Assembly: GCF_049676595.1 (NCBI RefSeq)
Contig: NZ_CP187259.1
Span: 868,001-932,000 of the forward strand
Reading direction: 5' to 3'
DNA: 64,000 nucleotides
Source of the DNA: Methanocella_A sp049676595
GTDB taxonomy: Archaea; Halobacteriota; Methanocellia; Methanocellales; Methanocellaceae
The translations under genes were made by a program, and so were the position numbers. Shown here piece by piece: positions 7,886 to 15,880 of the stretch (the stretch's first letter is position 1; every line of letters begins with the position of its first letter). The notes under the pieces are model-generated. The model made no database searches and was not told where the DNA came from. It saw only the letters and a list, made by a program, of their open reading frames with translations.

Positions 7886-10453
7886 TTACTCTGGATAATC
7901 TTTGAAGGTGACTCTGAATGTGGCCCCGCTGCCAGAATCGACTTCCAGCCTGCCCTCGAGCTGCTCCACGAGCGTGGTCACCAGCTGCAGGCCTAAAGTG
8001 GGCGCGTTCTCGACTGTAAACCCTTCGGGCAGACCTATACCGTCGTCGCTGACCGTGAAGGTCACGTATCCCTCGGCAGTCCGGTGCAGGCTTACAATCA
8101 CCTGCCCTTCTCTGCCGCCGGGGAAACCGTGCTTGAAAGAGTTTGTGATCAGCTCGTTGACGATCAGGCCGCAGGCGATCGACGTGTCGATGCTCAGCAG
8201 GATTTCTTCGCACTCCAGAGAGAGCCTGATCTTCGACGGGTCTGCCGATACCCTGTACAGGTCCGTCGCGAGGCTTCTGAGGTAGTCGCCGAAGTCCACT
8301 CTGGACAGGTCGTCCGACCTGTAGAGCTTCTCGTGGATCAGCGCCATCGAGCGGATGCGGTTCTGGCTCTCCTGAAACACAGCCCGGGTTTTCTCGTCTC
8401 TTATCGAATTGCTCTGCAGGTTCAGGAGACTGGACACGATCTGCAGGTTATTCTTGACCCGGTGGTGAACCTCCTTGAGCAGTACCTCTTTTTCCCGCAG
8501 CGACGCCATCAAGGTTTCTTCTGCCTGTTTGCGCTCCGTGATATCTACCAGTGTCGCGATGCCGGCAGGCTTGCCCTGGTACACGATCGGGCCTGCGGTG
8601 AGGAATACCCACCGTTCCCGGCCGTCCCTGGTGAGAACTTTCATCTCGTAGCCGGACATGTCTTCCTCTCCATTCTGCCGGTTCAGACCGCGTTCCCTGA
8701 CCATCTCCCGGTAGTCCGGGTGAATCCAGTCCCAGAAGCGCATGTCCAGCAGTTCCTGCCGGGAGTAGCCTGCCAGCTTCACGTGGGCCGGGTTGTTATA
8801 GATGTGCCGCTCGCCCTGGTACAGGGCGATGGCCACAGGCGAGGTTTCGGCCAGTACCCGGAACTTTTCCTCGCTCTCCTGCAGCGCCTCTTCGGCGGCT
8901 TTTCTCTCTGTTACGTCCCTTACGATCCCGACGACGAACCGCTCCCCCGTCTTATCCATGTACAGGCGCTTTTTCGTCGATATGGTGCGTATCTCCCCAT
9001 TCGAGCCCGTGATGACCTCTTCGTTGGTATTCTCCTTCCCGGTCTCGAGGACCATGTCGTCCTTTTCCCGGAAGACATCTGCCTGGCTTTTCGGGAAGAT
9101 GTCGTAGTCGGTCTTACCGATCAGTTCCTCCCGCCGGTGCCCGATAAAGTCGCACATCGCGTCGTTGATCAAAACAAACTCGTGCCTGCTGTTTTTGACG
9201 AAGATCGGATCCAGTACTGCGTTGATAATACTGTTTAGGTAGTTCCTGGACTCTTCCTGCTGTTCCTGGGCAAGCTTGCGCTCGGCGATGTTCTGCCTGA
9301 GCACCGCCTCGACCTTCCGCCGGCCCCTGATCGAAAATATGAGTAGGCCGATTACGCAGCACATGCTCACGATGATCGAGATTGCCACGTATAAAACCCA
9401 GACCTCGACGACCTGGGCCGGCTTGTTAAGGACTATGCTGCCCGAGGGCAGCGATGCTTCCGCAATACCGTACTCCTGGAGCTCGTCGTAGTCGAAGATG
9501 TAGACGTTCGGACTCTTCTCTACTACGGGAATGGCGGAGGGAGGCGTTCCGTCGATGATCTGCCGGGCCATGTTACCGGCGATTAGCCCCTGCTGGTAGC
9601 CCGCAGTAATCTTACCCCCGATGATGCCGTGGCCTAAGTACATCTCGGCGTTACTGTACATGGGGACGTTCGTGTTAGCGGCCAGCAGGTCACCGATCTC
9701 TTCGTAGGTGTACACGTTTCCCGCGCTGTCCAGGTTAAACGCTTCCAGCAAGACAATGCTGTCAGCGGGCAGGTTTTTTACCCTGTCCAGCAGCTCGTCG
9801 AGGGTGACGTTGGACAGGAAGATAAAGTCCGCTCTATCCATGAATTCGGGGATATGGTCCGAGACCTGCCGGTGCATCGCCATACCCGTGCTCGTCTCGT
9901 CGTGGATGACGTAGACATGTTTCGTCTTCGGGAACTGATCAAAGGCGAGGCTCAGCGTGCTCCGGACGTCGTAGTCCTCCACGACGCCAGTCATGTACTG
10001 GTGACCGTCGAGCATGTCCCCGGTAAAATAGTTGACGCCGCAGAAAACCACCGGCACTCCGGGGAACAGCTCATCGTGGTACTGCCTGATAAAGTCGAAG
10101 GCGAAGTTGTCGGCGGCGACGATCACGTCGATCCTGACGTTCGAGTATTTGTGCTTGTACACTGTGTACAGGTTTTGCAGGTGCTCTTCGTCCGAGATCA
10201 TCTTGCAGTCCATGTACTCTACCCTTAGATCGACCTCGGTGCCCAGAGGCTTCAGGCTGTCCTGCAGGCCCCGGTACTCCTCGTCGGAAAAGACCATGCC
10301 GGTGTTGTAGGAATTGAGGAACAGCACTGTTTTTTTCTCAGGCTGTGCGGCTGCCGGATGGATTAAGCACGGGGAAAAAAGGATGATCAGGAGGAATGCT
10401 AAGCAGATACGCTGGCACTTTGCCCGTGCGCTGGACATGACAGATACATCCAC
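7886..10453 (-). CDS. Membrane sensor histidine kinase: periplasmic-binding-type sensor, PAS-PAS, HisKA_2/HATPase
   Basis: An 855-residue kinase. Residues about 1-36 form a signal/anchor helix. About 38-330 is an extracellular domain resembling ABC sugar-binding-type sensors (KKTVLFLNSYNTG start). A transmembrane helix lies at about 350-372. Two PAS domains follow at about 400-520 and 530-645. The H-box HHRVKNNLQ (His near 663) is of the HisKA_2 type. The HATPase domain has NELITNSFKH (about 767) and DDGIGLP (about 802). It senses an external ligand and probably phosphorylates a response regulator; none is adjacent. The start at 10453 has an alternative ATG five codons in. A TATA-like CATATATAACC lies upstream at about 10473-10483. 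Confidence 0.9.
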   Translation of the reverse strand: MDVSVMSSARAKCQRICLAFLLIILFSPCLIHPAAAQPEKKTVLFLNSYNTGMVFSDEEYRGLQDSLKPLGTEVDLRVEYMDCKMISDEEHLQNLYTVYKHKYSNVRIDVIVAADNFAFDFIRQYHDELFPGVPVVFCGVNYFTGDMLDGHQYMTGVVEDYDVRSTLSLAFDQFPKTKHVYVIHDETSTGMAMHRQVSDHIPEFMDRADFIFLSNVTLDELLDRVKNLPADSIVLLEAFNLDSAGNVYTYEEIGDLLAANTNVPMYSNAEMYLGHGIIGGKITAGYQQGLIAGNMARQIIDGTPPSAIPVVEKSPNVYIFDYDELQEYGIAEASLPSGSIVLNKPAQVVEVWVLYVAISIIVSMCCVIGLLIFSIRGRRKVEAVLRQNIAERKLAQEQQEESRNYLNSIINAVLDPIFVKNSRHEFVLINDAMCDFIGHRREELIGKTDYDIFPKSQADVFREKDDMVLETGKENTNEEVITGSNGEIRTISTKKRLYMDKTGERFVVGIVRDVTERKAAEEALQESEEKFRVLAETSPVAIALYQGERHIYNNPAHVKLAGYSRQELLDMRFWDWIHPDYREMVRERGLNRQNGEEDMSGYEMKVLTRDGRERWVFLTAGPIVYQGKPAGIATLVDITERKQAEETLMASLREKEVLLKEVHHRVKNNLQIVSSLLNLQSNSIRDEKTRAVFQESQNRIRSMALIHEKLYRSDDLSRVDFGDYLRSLATDLYRVSADPSKIRLSLECEEILLSIDTSIACGLIVNELITNSFKHGFPGGREGQVIVSLHRTAEGYVTFTVSDDGIGLPEGFTVENAPTLGLQLVTTLVEQLEGRLEVDSGSGATFRVTFKDYPE

Positions 10454-10838
10454 CAGGTATGTATTTTACCGGTTATATATGGGGTATAATTGGAAATCAG
10501 TGCTGAAATGGGGTATTATATACAATTTATTTAGTTAACGCTTATATGTTTACTGACAGGCTAATGTTTCCCCGTTTATCGTTAAGGCTGATAAGCCTTC
10601 TCTTATAATCTTGAAAGCCGCATAGCAGACCGAGGAAATTTCCTGCAGACCGGCCCTATATTGTGGTACGATCGGCATGTACAGCTTCACTTCCAGCTGC
10701 CTGTTCCACCGCGAGAGTTTCCCTTCCGGCAGGTTCGTACTTCAGCTCTTGTGATCAACAAATTTATATCTTTAATAATAGTGATACCTCCACGTGCAGT
10801 CTGCAATCGAATACCTGCGGCTGCTTTCTGGTGCCGGC
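10454..10838. other. Intergenic region between divergent histidine kinase and lactate-module genes
   Basis: A 385-bp gap that is AT-rich at its left end. It holds a minus-strand TATA-like box near 10473-10483 serving the kinase and a plus-strand TATA box near 10758-10775 serving the dehydrogenase. Several overlapping AT palindromes (GGGGTATAATT and GGGGTATTATATAC, about 10491-10530) could be control sites. No credible ORF or RNA gene was seen. Confidence 0.6.
10758..10775 (+). promoter_or_regulatory. TATA-box promoter for the FAD-oxidase gene
   Basis: AAATTTATATCTTTAA is a good archaeal TATA box. A transcription start about 25 nt downstream would fall near 10795-10800, leaving a leader of about 40 nt before the ATG at 10839. 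Confidence 0.6.
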
Positions 10839-12209
10839 ATGATTATTGAGGAGCTAAGGGCTATCCTGGGGAAGGACCGGGTCACGGACGATCCGGCCGA
10901 GCTTTACTGTTATTCTTTTGATTCGTCGTACATCCGCGGCAGCGCCGACTACGTGGTCAGGCCGCAGACCGCCGAGGAGATTTCTGCGATCGTCAAGGTC
11001 GCTTCTAAGCATAAGGTGCCCATCGTGCCCCGGGGCTCGGCCAGCGGGCTAACCGGGGGCTCCGTCCCCGTCAAAGGCGGCATCGTGCTGGATATGGCCA
11101 GCATGAACCGCATCCTCGAGGTCGAAATCGACAACCTGCAGGTGCTCATCGAGCCCGGCGTCATCCACAAGGCCCTGAACAAGGAGCTCGTGAAGCACGG
11201 CTTCTTCTTCCCGCCCGACCCGGGCAGCAGCGACATGTGCACCGTCGGCGGCCTCATCGCCAACGGCGGCAGCGGCATGCACTCGGTCAAGTACGGTACG
11301 GTCAAGGACTACGTCCTCGACCTGGAAGTCGTGCTGCCGAACGGCGATATCATCCACACCGGCTGCAACGCCCCGAAATCCTCGTCGGGCTACGATCTCA
11401 CGAGGCTGTTCGTCGGCAGCGAGGGCACTCTCGGCATCATCACCAAAGCCCGGCTCAAGCTGTACCCGCTGCCGGAGACCAAGGCCATCCTGATGGCCTG
11501 CTTCGACAGGATCGAGGACGCTGGCAGGGCGGCAGTTACCACCCTCTCGTCCGGGGTCATCCCGGCAGCCATGGAGATCATGGACGCCAGCGCCATCCAG
11601 GCAGTCAAGAAGATAGACCCGTCTCTGGACATACCGGATGTAGAGGCAATGCTGCTCTTCGAGGTCGACGGGTACAAAGAAGGCGTGGCAAGGCAGGTGC
11701 AGGGCGTAGTAGCAGCCTGCGAGAAGTGCGGCGGCCGCACCGTGGTGGCGAAGGACAAGAACGAGGAGGAGCGGCTGTGGTCGGCCCGGAGGCTCGTCGG
11801 GGTAGCCGTGACGAAGCTCAATCCCGGCAAGGTCCGGGTCTACGAGGCGGAGGACATCGGCGTCCCTATCAAGCACGTCCCGTTCATGCTGAAGACCATC
11901 CAGGAGATCGGCAGGAAGCATGGCATGCCCCTTGTCACCTACGGCCACATCGGCGACGGCAACCTGCACACCGGCATCGCGATCGACACGCGGAGCGAGG
12001 AAGAGTGGAAGAAGGTGCACGCGATCAAGGACGACATCTACGACGTAGTGCTTTCGCTGGGCGGCACCCTGCCGGGCGAGCACGGCACCGGGGTCATACG
12101 CGGCAGCTATATGACCAGGGCGCACGGGAAGAGTTATGAGGTCATGAAGGCGATCAAGCGCGCGATAGATCCCGACGGCATCATGAACCCGGGCAAGATG
12201 GGGATGTAA
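10839..12209 (+). CDS. FAD-linked 2-hydroxyacid (lactate/glycolate-type) dehydrogenase, GlcD family
   Basis: A 456-residue flavoprotein of the GlcD/D-lactate dehydrogenase family. Residues about 25-165 form the FAD-binding PCMH fold with PRGSASGLTGGS, and GSEGTLGIITKA follows; the C-terminal FAD-oxidase domain ends with HIGDGNLH and GEHGTG, the usual substrate/FAD-site motifs. The ATG at 10839 (MIIEELRAILG) fits family N-termini; upstream in-frame codons would overlap the promoter. It is 2 nt from the Fe-S subunit gene, so both form one enzyme oxidising a 2-hydroxyacid to a 2-oxoacid. The nearby LarA homologue makes lactate the likely substrate (inference); other hydroxyacids remain possible. 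Confidence 0.88.
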   Translation: MIIEELRAILGKDRVTDDPAELYCYSFDSSYIRGSADYVVRPQTAEEISAIVKVASKHKVPIVPRGSASGLTGGSVPVKGGIVLDMASMNRILEVEIDNLQVLIEPGVIHKALNKELVKHGFFFPPDPGSSDMCTVGGLIANGGSGMHSVKYGTVKDYVLDLEVVLPNGDIIHTGCNAPKSSSGYDLTRLFVGSEGTLGIITKARLKLYPLPETKAILMACFDRIEDAGRAAVTTLSSGVIPAAMEIMDASAIQAVKKIDPSLDIPDVEAMLLFEVDGYKEGVARQVQGVVAACEKCGGRTVVAKDKNEEERLWSARRLVGVAVTKLNPGKVRVYEAEDIGVPIKHVPFMLKTIQEIGRKHGMPLVTYGHIGDGNLHTGIAIDTRSEEEWKKVHAIKDDIYDVVLSLGGTLPGEHGTGVIRGSYMTRAHGKSYEVMKAIKRAIDPDGIMNPGKMGM

Positions 12210-12211
12210 AA

Positions 12212-13258
12212 ATGATCAAGGACCACATCGACGATATCCTGAAGTGTACCCGTTGCGGCCGGTGCAGGGCACTGTGCCCGGTCAACGAGGAGCTGGGCTG
12301 GGAGTCCACCAACGCCAGAGGCAGGATGCTGCTGGCCCGGGCGCTGGCCGAGGATGTGCAGCCCTCCGAGGCGATGAAAAATTCCTTCTATACTTGCCTG
12401 ACCTGTGCCATGTGCTCCTCAACCTGCCCCTCCGGGGCAAAGCCCGACGAGGTTGTCGAGGCCGCCCGGCAGGAACTGGTCAGGGCCGGCACAGTACCAC
12501 CCTACTACTGCACGGTAGCCGATAACATCGAGAAATTCGGCAACCCGCTCGGCGATTCGAGCTCGAGGTCTGCGTGGGCTCCCGCTGGTTCCACCGGCAA
12601 GTCTGACCTGATCTACTTCGCCGGGTGCCTGATGTCCTACCGGAAACAGGCGGAAGCCCGGGCGGCTTTCTCGCTGCTGAGCCGGTTCGGGGCGAAGCTT
12701 CTCGAGGACGAGCGCTGCTGCGGATCACCGTTACTGAGGCTGGGTGGCAAGCCTGCTACCATCGAGCACAACATCCGGCAGATCGAGCAGAGCGGCGCGA
12801 AGACCATCGTGACGAGCTGTGCGGGATGCTATAAGACGCTCAAAGAGAGCTACGGCCTCGACGTGGAAGTCCTGCACATCACCCAGTTCCTCGCCCGCAA
12901 AGTGGACGAGCTCGGCCTGAAGCCGCTGCCCCTGAAGCTGACCTACCACGACCCCTGCCACCTCGGCCGGTGCATGAAAGTCTACGAGGAGCCCCGGTTG
13001 CTCATCAGGAGGATCGGCAGCTTCACCGAGATGGCCTCCTCGAAGCAGGACGCCCGGTGCTGCGGCGGAGGCGGCGGAGTGCGCAGAGGCTATAAAGACC
13101 TGGCGCAGAAAGTCGCCGCGAAGCGGCTGAACGAGGTGCCTGCAGGAACGGATTACATCGTGACCGCCTGTCCTATGTGCAACTCCAACCTCGAGGATGC
13201 GGGCGGGAAGGTTATCGACATCTGCGACCTGATCCTGAAGTCGATCAGCCAGAAGTAA
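12212..13258 (+). CDS. Fe-S subunit of the hydroxyacid dehydrogenase (GlcF/HdrD-like, CCG domains)
   Basis: A 348-residue electron-transfer protein. Two 4Fe-4S motifs lie at the N-terminus (CTRCGRCRALCP about residue 11, CLTCAMCSSTCP about 62). Two cysteine-rich CCG domains follow (CCGSPLLRLG and CAGCYKTL, then CHLGR and CCGGGGGVR), as in GlcF, LldE and heterodisulfide reductase subunit D. It probably passes electrons from the flavoprotein to a membrane carrier or a heterodisulfide-reductase-type acceptor. It starts 2 nt after the FAD subunit stop with GATGGGGATG upstream. It has no membrane helix of its own. Confidence 0.88.
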   Translation: MIKDHIDDILKCTRCGRCRALCPVNEELGWESTNARGRMLLARALAEDVQPSEAMKNSFYTCLTCAMCSSTCPSGAKPDEVVEAARQELVRAGTVPPYYCTVADNIEKFGNPLGDSSSRSAWAPAGSTGKSDLIYFAGCLMSYRKQAEARAAFSLLSRFGAKLLEDERCCGSPLLRLGGKPATIEHNIRQIEQSGAKTIVTSCAGCYKTLKESYGLDVEVLHITQFLARKVDELGLKPLPLKLTYHDPCHLGRCMKVYEEPRLLIRRIGSFTEMASSKQDARCCGGGGGVRRGYKDLAQKVAAKRLNEVPAGTDYIVTACPMCNSNLEDAGGKVIDICDLILKSISQK

Positions 13259-13276
13259 GCAGCAGGATGTACAAAC

Positions 13277-13453
13277 ATGGGATTGTTAAACTTTTTCAGG
13301 CGAAAGAAAAGCACGCAACAGGACACAGATAACTATCCGGACGACTACGATACCGACTACCGGGACGATATTGTCCGTTCAGAAGAGCCCGGCGACCGGG
13401 ACGATGGCGGGGGAGACGACGGCGGTAGCGATGACAGTAGTAGCGATGACTGA
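13277..13453 (+). CDS. Small highly acidic hypothetical protein
   Basis: A 58-codon ORF starting MGLLNFFRRKKS and then almost entirely Asp, Gly, Ser and Tyr (for example DNYPDDYDTDYRDD, ending DDSSSDD). It lies 18 nt downstream of the Fe-S subunit and 48 nt upstream of the larA-like gene, in the same direction. The N-terminal amphipathic basic stretch with an acidic disordered tail could be a membrane-surface peptide. No family recognised. Repeated GAC-rich coding also means it could be a fortuitous ORF. Confidence 0.45.
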   Translation: MGLLNFFRRKKSTQQDTDNYPDDYDTDYRDDIVRSEEPGDRDDGGGDDGGSDDSSSDD

Positions 13454-13501
13454 GCTGCAGGGATACTGGCTGACATACTGATTGATAGAGGTAGTAGAGA
13501 G

Positions 13502-14815
13502 ATGACAACAATCACACTCAAATATGGTAAGGGTCACTTTGATGTCGACATACCCGACGAAAACCTGGCAGGCGTTATTCTCCCCGAGGAACTGGCGGGC
13601 GTGCCAGACGAGGCCGCGGAGATCCACCGGGCGCTGGAAAACCCCATCGGCTCCCCGAAGCTCAGGGATAAAGTGAAGGCCGGCATGAAGGTAGTCGACG
13701 ACTACAAGGTAGTCGACGACTACAGGGTAGTCGACGACTACAGGGTAGTCGACGACTACAGGGTAGTCGTCATAATCAGCGACGTCACCCGGCCCGTACC
13801 TTCCTACAAATTCTTACCCATGCTGCTCGACGAGCTCAACGCCGGCGGCGTCCCGGATAGTAACATCACGATTGTTGTAGCCCTGGGCAGCCACCGCAAG
13901 AGCACTCCTGAAGAGCATAAGGCGCTGCTGGGCCAGTCCTACGGGCGGGTCCGGTGTATCGACCAGGATAAGTATGACGCGAAGTACGTCGGCACTTCCT
14001 CGTTCGGCCACCGCATCGAGGTTTTCCGGGAAATCGTGGATGCCAGCTTTGTCGTTTGTACGGGCAACATTGAGTACCACTACTTTGCCGGCTACTCGGG
14101 CGGCGTCAAGGCCATACTGCCCGGCTGCTCGAGCCACGACACCATCCAGAATAACCACGAGATGATGCGCAGCCCGAAGGCTGAGACCGGCCGGATGGAC
14201 AGCCCTATCCGGGTGGAGATCGACGAGGTCTATTCGATGGTAAAGCCCGGCTTCCTGCTCGACGTGGTGCTCAACAGCCGGAAGGAGATCGTGACCGTGG
14301 TGGCGGGCGACCCCATTCAGGCACACCGCAAAGGCATCGAGTACGTGGACCGGATGTACAGCGTGAAAGTTCCGACCGCGGATATCGTGATCACCAGTGC
14401 GGGCGGCTACCCCAAGGACATCAACATGTACCAGGCCCAGAAGGCGATGGACAACGCCAAGCACGTGGTGAAACAGGGCGGCACGATGATCATGGTGGCC
14501 GAGTGCGAAGAGTGCCTGGGTAACGACGTGTTCGCGTGCTGGGTCGACGAGGCCACTACCCTCGATGAACAGGCGGCCCGCATGGACAAAAAGTTCGAGC
14601 TCGGGGGCCATAAGGCATCGGTCATCGCCCGCACGGCCCAGAAGTGCGAGATTTGCCTTGTCTCGAAGATCCCCGACGAGACTGTGCGCAAAATGTTCCT
14701 GCAGCCGGTAAAGACACCGCAGGAGGCGCTTGACGCCGCCCTGAAGAAACACGGCCCGAATGCGAAGGTGCTCGTATCGCCATATGGTGGTATGATGCTG
14801 CCGAAGTCAGCCTGA
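13502..14815 (+). CDS. larA: LarA-family nickel-dependent 2-hydroxyacid racemase with an in-frame repeat insertion
   Basis: A 437-residue member of the LarA (DUF2088) family; Lactobacillus LarA interconverts L- and D-lactate with a nickel-pincer cofactor. The key residues are visible: His131 in ALGSHRKS, His193 in EYHYFAGYSGG, Lys203, and His219, matching the family's His/His/Lys/His set. Residues 64-87 are an unusual VVDDY[K/R]-V tandem repeat encoded by four 18-bp units, inserted just before the conserved VVIISDVTRPVP strand. It follows the GlcD/GlcF-like genes, suggesting lactate stereoisomer interconversion before oxidation. LarB, LarC and LarE, which make the cofactor, are not in the window. 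The exact substrate is uncertain. Confidence 0.88.
   Translation: MTTITLKYGKGHFDVDIPDENLAGVILPEELAGVPDEAAEIHRALENPIGSPKLRDKVKAGMKVVDDYKVVDDYRVVDDYRVVDDYRVVVIISDVTRPVPSYKFLPMLLDELNAGGVPDSNITIVVALGSHRKSTPEEHKALLGQSYGRVRCIDQDKYDAKYVGTSSFGHRIEVFREIVDASFVVCTGNIEYHYFAGYSGGVKAILPGCSSHDTIQNNHEMMRSPKAETGRMDSPIRVEIDEVYSMVKPGFLLDVVLNSRKEIVTVVAGDPIQAHRKGIEYVDRMYSVKVPTADIVITSAGGYPKDINMYQAQKAMDNAKHVVKQGGTMIMVAECEECLGNDVFACWVDEATTLDEQAARMDKKFELGGHKASVIARTAQKCEICLVSKIPDETVRKMFLQPVKTPQEALDAALKKHGPNAKVLVSPYGGMMLPKSA
13691..13762 (+). repeat. Four 18-bp in-frame tandem repeats inside the larA-like gene
   Basis: Four copies of GTAGTCGACGACTACAGG (the first ends AAG) followed by a partial fifth GTAGTCG. Each unit holds inverted GTAGTC/GACTAC and encodes VVDDYR. 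The length is a multiple of three, so the frame is kept and residues 64-87 are added upstream of the catalytic His131. Confidence 0.97.
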
Positions 14816-14868
14816 TCGCTGGCAGTACGGCCATCAAATCCCCTTATTTTTTTAGTTTTACCCGTATG

Positions 14869-14950
14869 ATAGTCCTTTGTGAAAGGTTTCATACAGCCGG
14901 GCAGGTCGTGGACACTGCCCGACTGTATAATACCTTTCAAGAAGGACTAT
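14869..14950. other. Long imperfect hairpin downstream of larA
   Basis: Four stacked stems pair in register: ATAGTCCTT (14869-14877) with AAGGACTAT (14942-14950), TGAAAGGT with ACCTTTCA, ATACAG with CTGTAT, and CGGGCA with TGCCCG. That is 29 paired bases separated by small internal loops, with a 12-nt apical loop. A T-rich stretch (14846-14860) just before it could be the larA terminator. It may be a small structured RNA or a palindromic element; no coding content. Confidence 0.6.
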
Positions 14951-15052
14951 AATGCTATAAGAAGTGCCCTCTCTGTAAAATAGTGCCCTTTTCCCGTATA
15001 AGCTATTTATTCTGGCATGCAAACCTTTTCTCAAATATGGAGGGTATTGAAG

Positions 15053-15628
15053 ATGAGGGTAAAAGTATTAATAGCGCTGGCCATTGCCAGTGTCCTGTTG
15101 ATCCTGTCGACGGGCACAGCCATGGCAAGCTCAGATTCTACCAGCGTCCCGGTGACAGCAGTAGACGGAACCGCGGTAGCAGAAGCGCTCCAGCAGCAGG
15201 CTTTTGCCGCGGCTTCGGCTGACGCGTTCGGGTTCCCGGTCCTCGACGGCATCAACGCTGAGGCGCTGGCCACCGATGCGGACCTTCAGGCAACCGGCCT
15301 GATCAGCGGCATCGACGCGTGCCCGCTCAACACTCTGAGCACCTGCGATGGTGACTGCGGCGTGTGCCCCGAGTGCACCTGCGAGGAGAGACTGACCACT
15401 TTCGAGGGACCTATCGTCAACCTCGGATGCCCTGTTGTGAACACTGTGCCCGAGCGGGTAGACCTCGTGTCCCCGGTCATCAAGCCGGAGTTCCCGACCA
15501 TCAACCTGGCTCCGCAGGCGACAATCGCGCTTCCGCAGGTCAACGCCAAGCTCAACTGCTTTGACATCAACTGCGGTGACTGCGGCTGCCCCGTCGTCGA
15601 GAAAGTTCGCGACGACAAAGTCCGGTAA
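15053..15628 (+). CDS. Secreted cysteine-rich hypothetical protein
   Basis: A 191-residue protein beginning at the ATG at 15053 (MRVKVLIALAIASVLL), with a signal peptide cleaved near AMASSD (about residue 24). The mature part is Ala-rich at first, then has a cysteine cluster (CDGDCGVCPECTCEE, about 100-114) and a second near the end (CFDINCGDCGCP). The middle repeats short V-x-P-x-I-x-x segments. The paired cysteines suggest disulfides or metal binding outside the cell. No family recognised. The frame upstream to 15017 lacks signal-peptide logic, so the later ATG is preferred. Confidence 0.65.
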   Translation: MRVKVLIALAIASVLLILSTGTAMASSDSTSVPVTAVDGTAVAEALQQQAFAAASADAFGFPVLDGINAEALATDADLQATGLISGIDACPLNTLSTCDGDCGVCPECTCEERLTTFEGPIVNLGCPVVNTVPERVDLVSPVIKPEFPTINLAPQATIALPQVNAKLNCFDINCGDCGCPVVEKVRDDKVR

Positions 15629-15842
15629 GTTAGGCTGACTAACCTGATAGCCAACGAATAGCTGGCAGCTCGCCCGGCCTGCAATGCCCCTGATTGAGGT
15701 GCCGCTATTCGATAACTCCATTGTGCCGGATAGTGGGGGTGCGCAGGCACTCAATGCATGGGTCCGACAGACCCCGCCTCCCGATCCGGCGCGGCCTACT
15801 TTTTCCATCGCTTTGCCAGCCCCTGCGCCTTTTCAGCAGTCC

Positions 15843-15876
15843 GCTAAATATATCACCGCAGAAGGCTCTTTTATAT
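15843..15876 (+). promoter_or_regulatory. Promoter region of birA
   Basis: TAAATATATCA (about 15844-15854) is a TATA box about 30 nt upstream of the birA ATG, predicting a nearly leaderless mRNA. TTTTATATC just before the ATG is a second AT-rich stretch too close to act. No copy of the BirA operator is visible here. Confidence 0.5.
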
Positions 15877-15880
15877 CTGT

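Noticed and set aside
11049..12125. 358-codon minus-strand ORF opposite the FAD-oxidase gene
   Set aside because: GC-rich antisense shadow; composition (His, Val, Asp, Leu heavy) mirrors the sense codons and no family motif appears.
13814..14752. 312-codon minus-strand ORF opposite larA
   Set aside because: Shadow of a GC-rich gene that has all catalytic residues on the plus strand.
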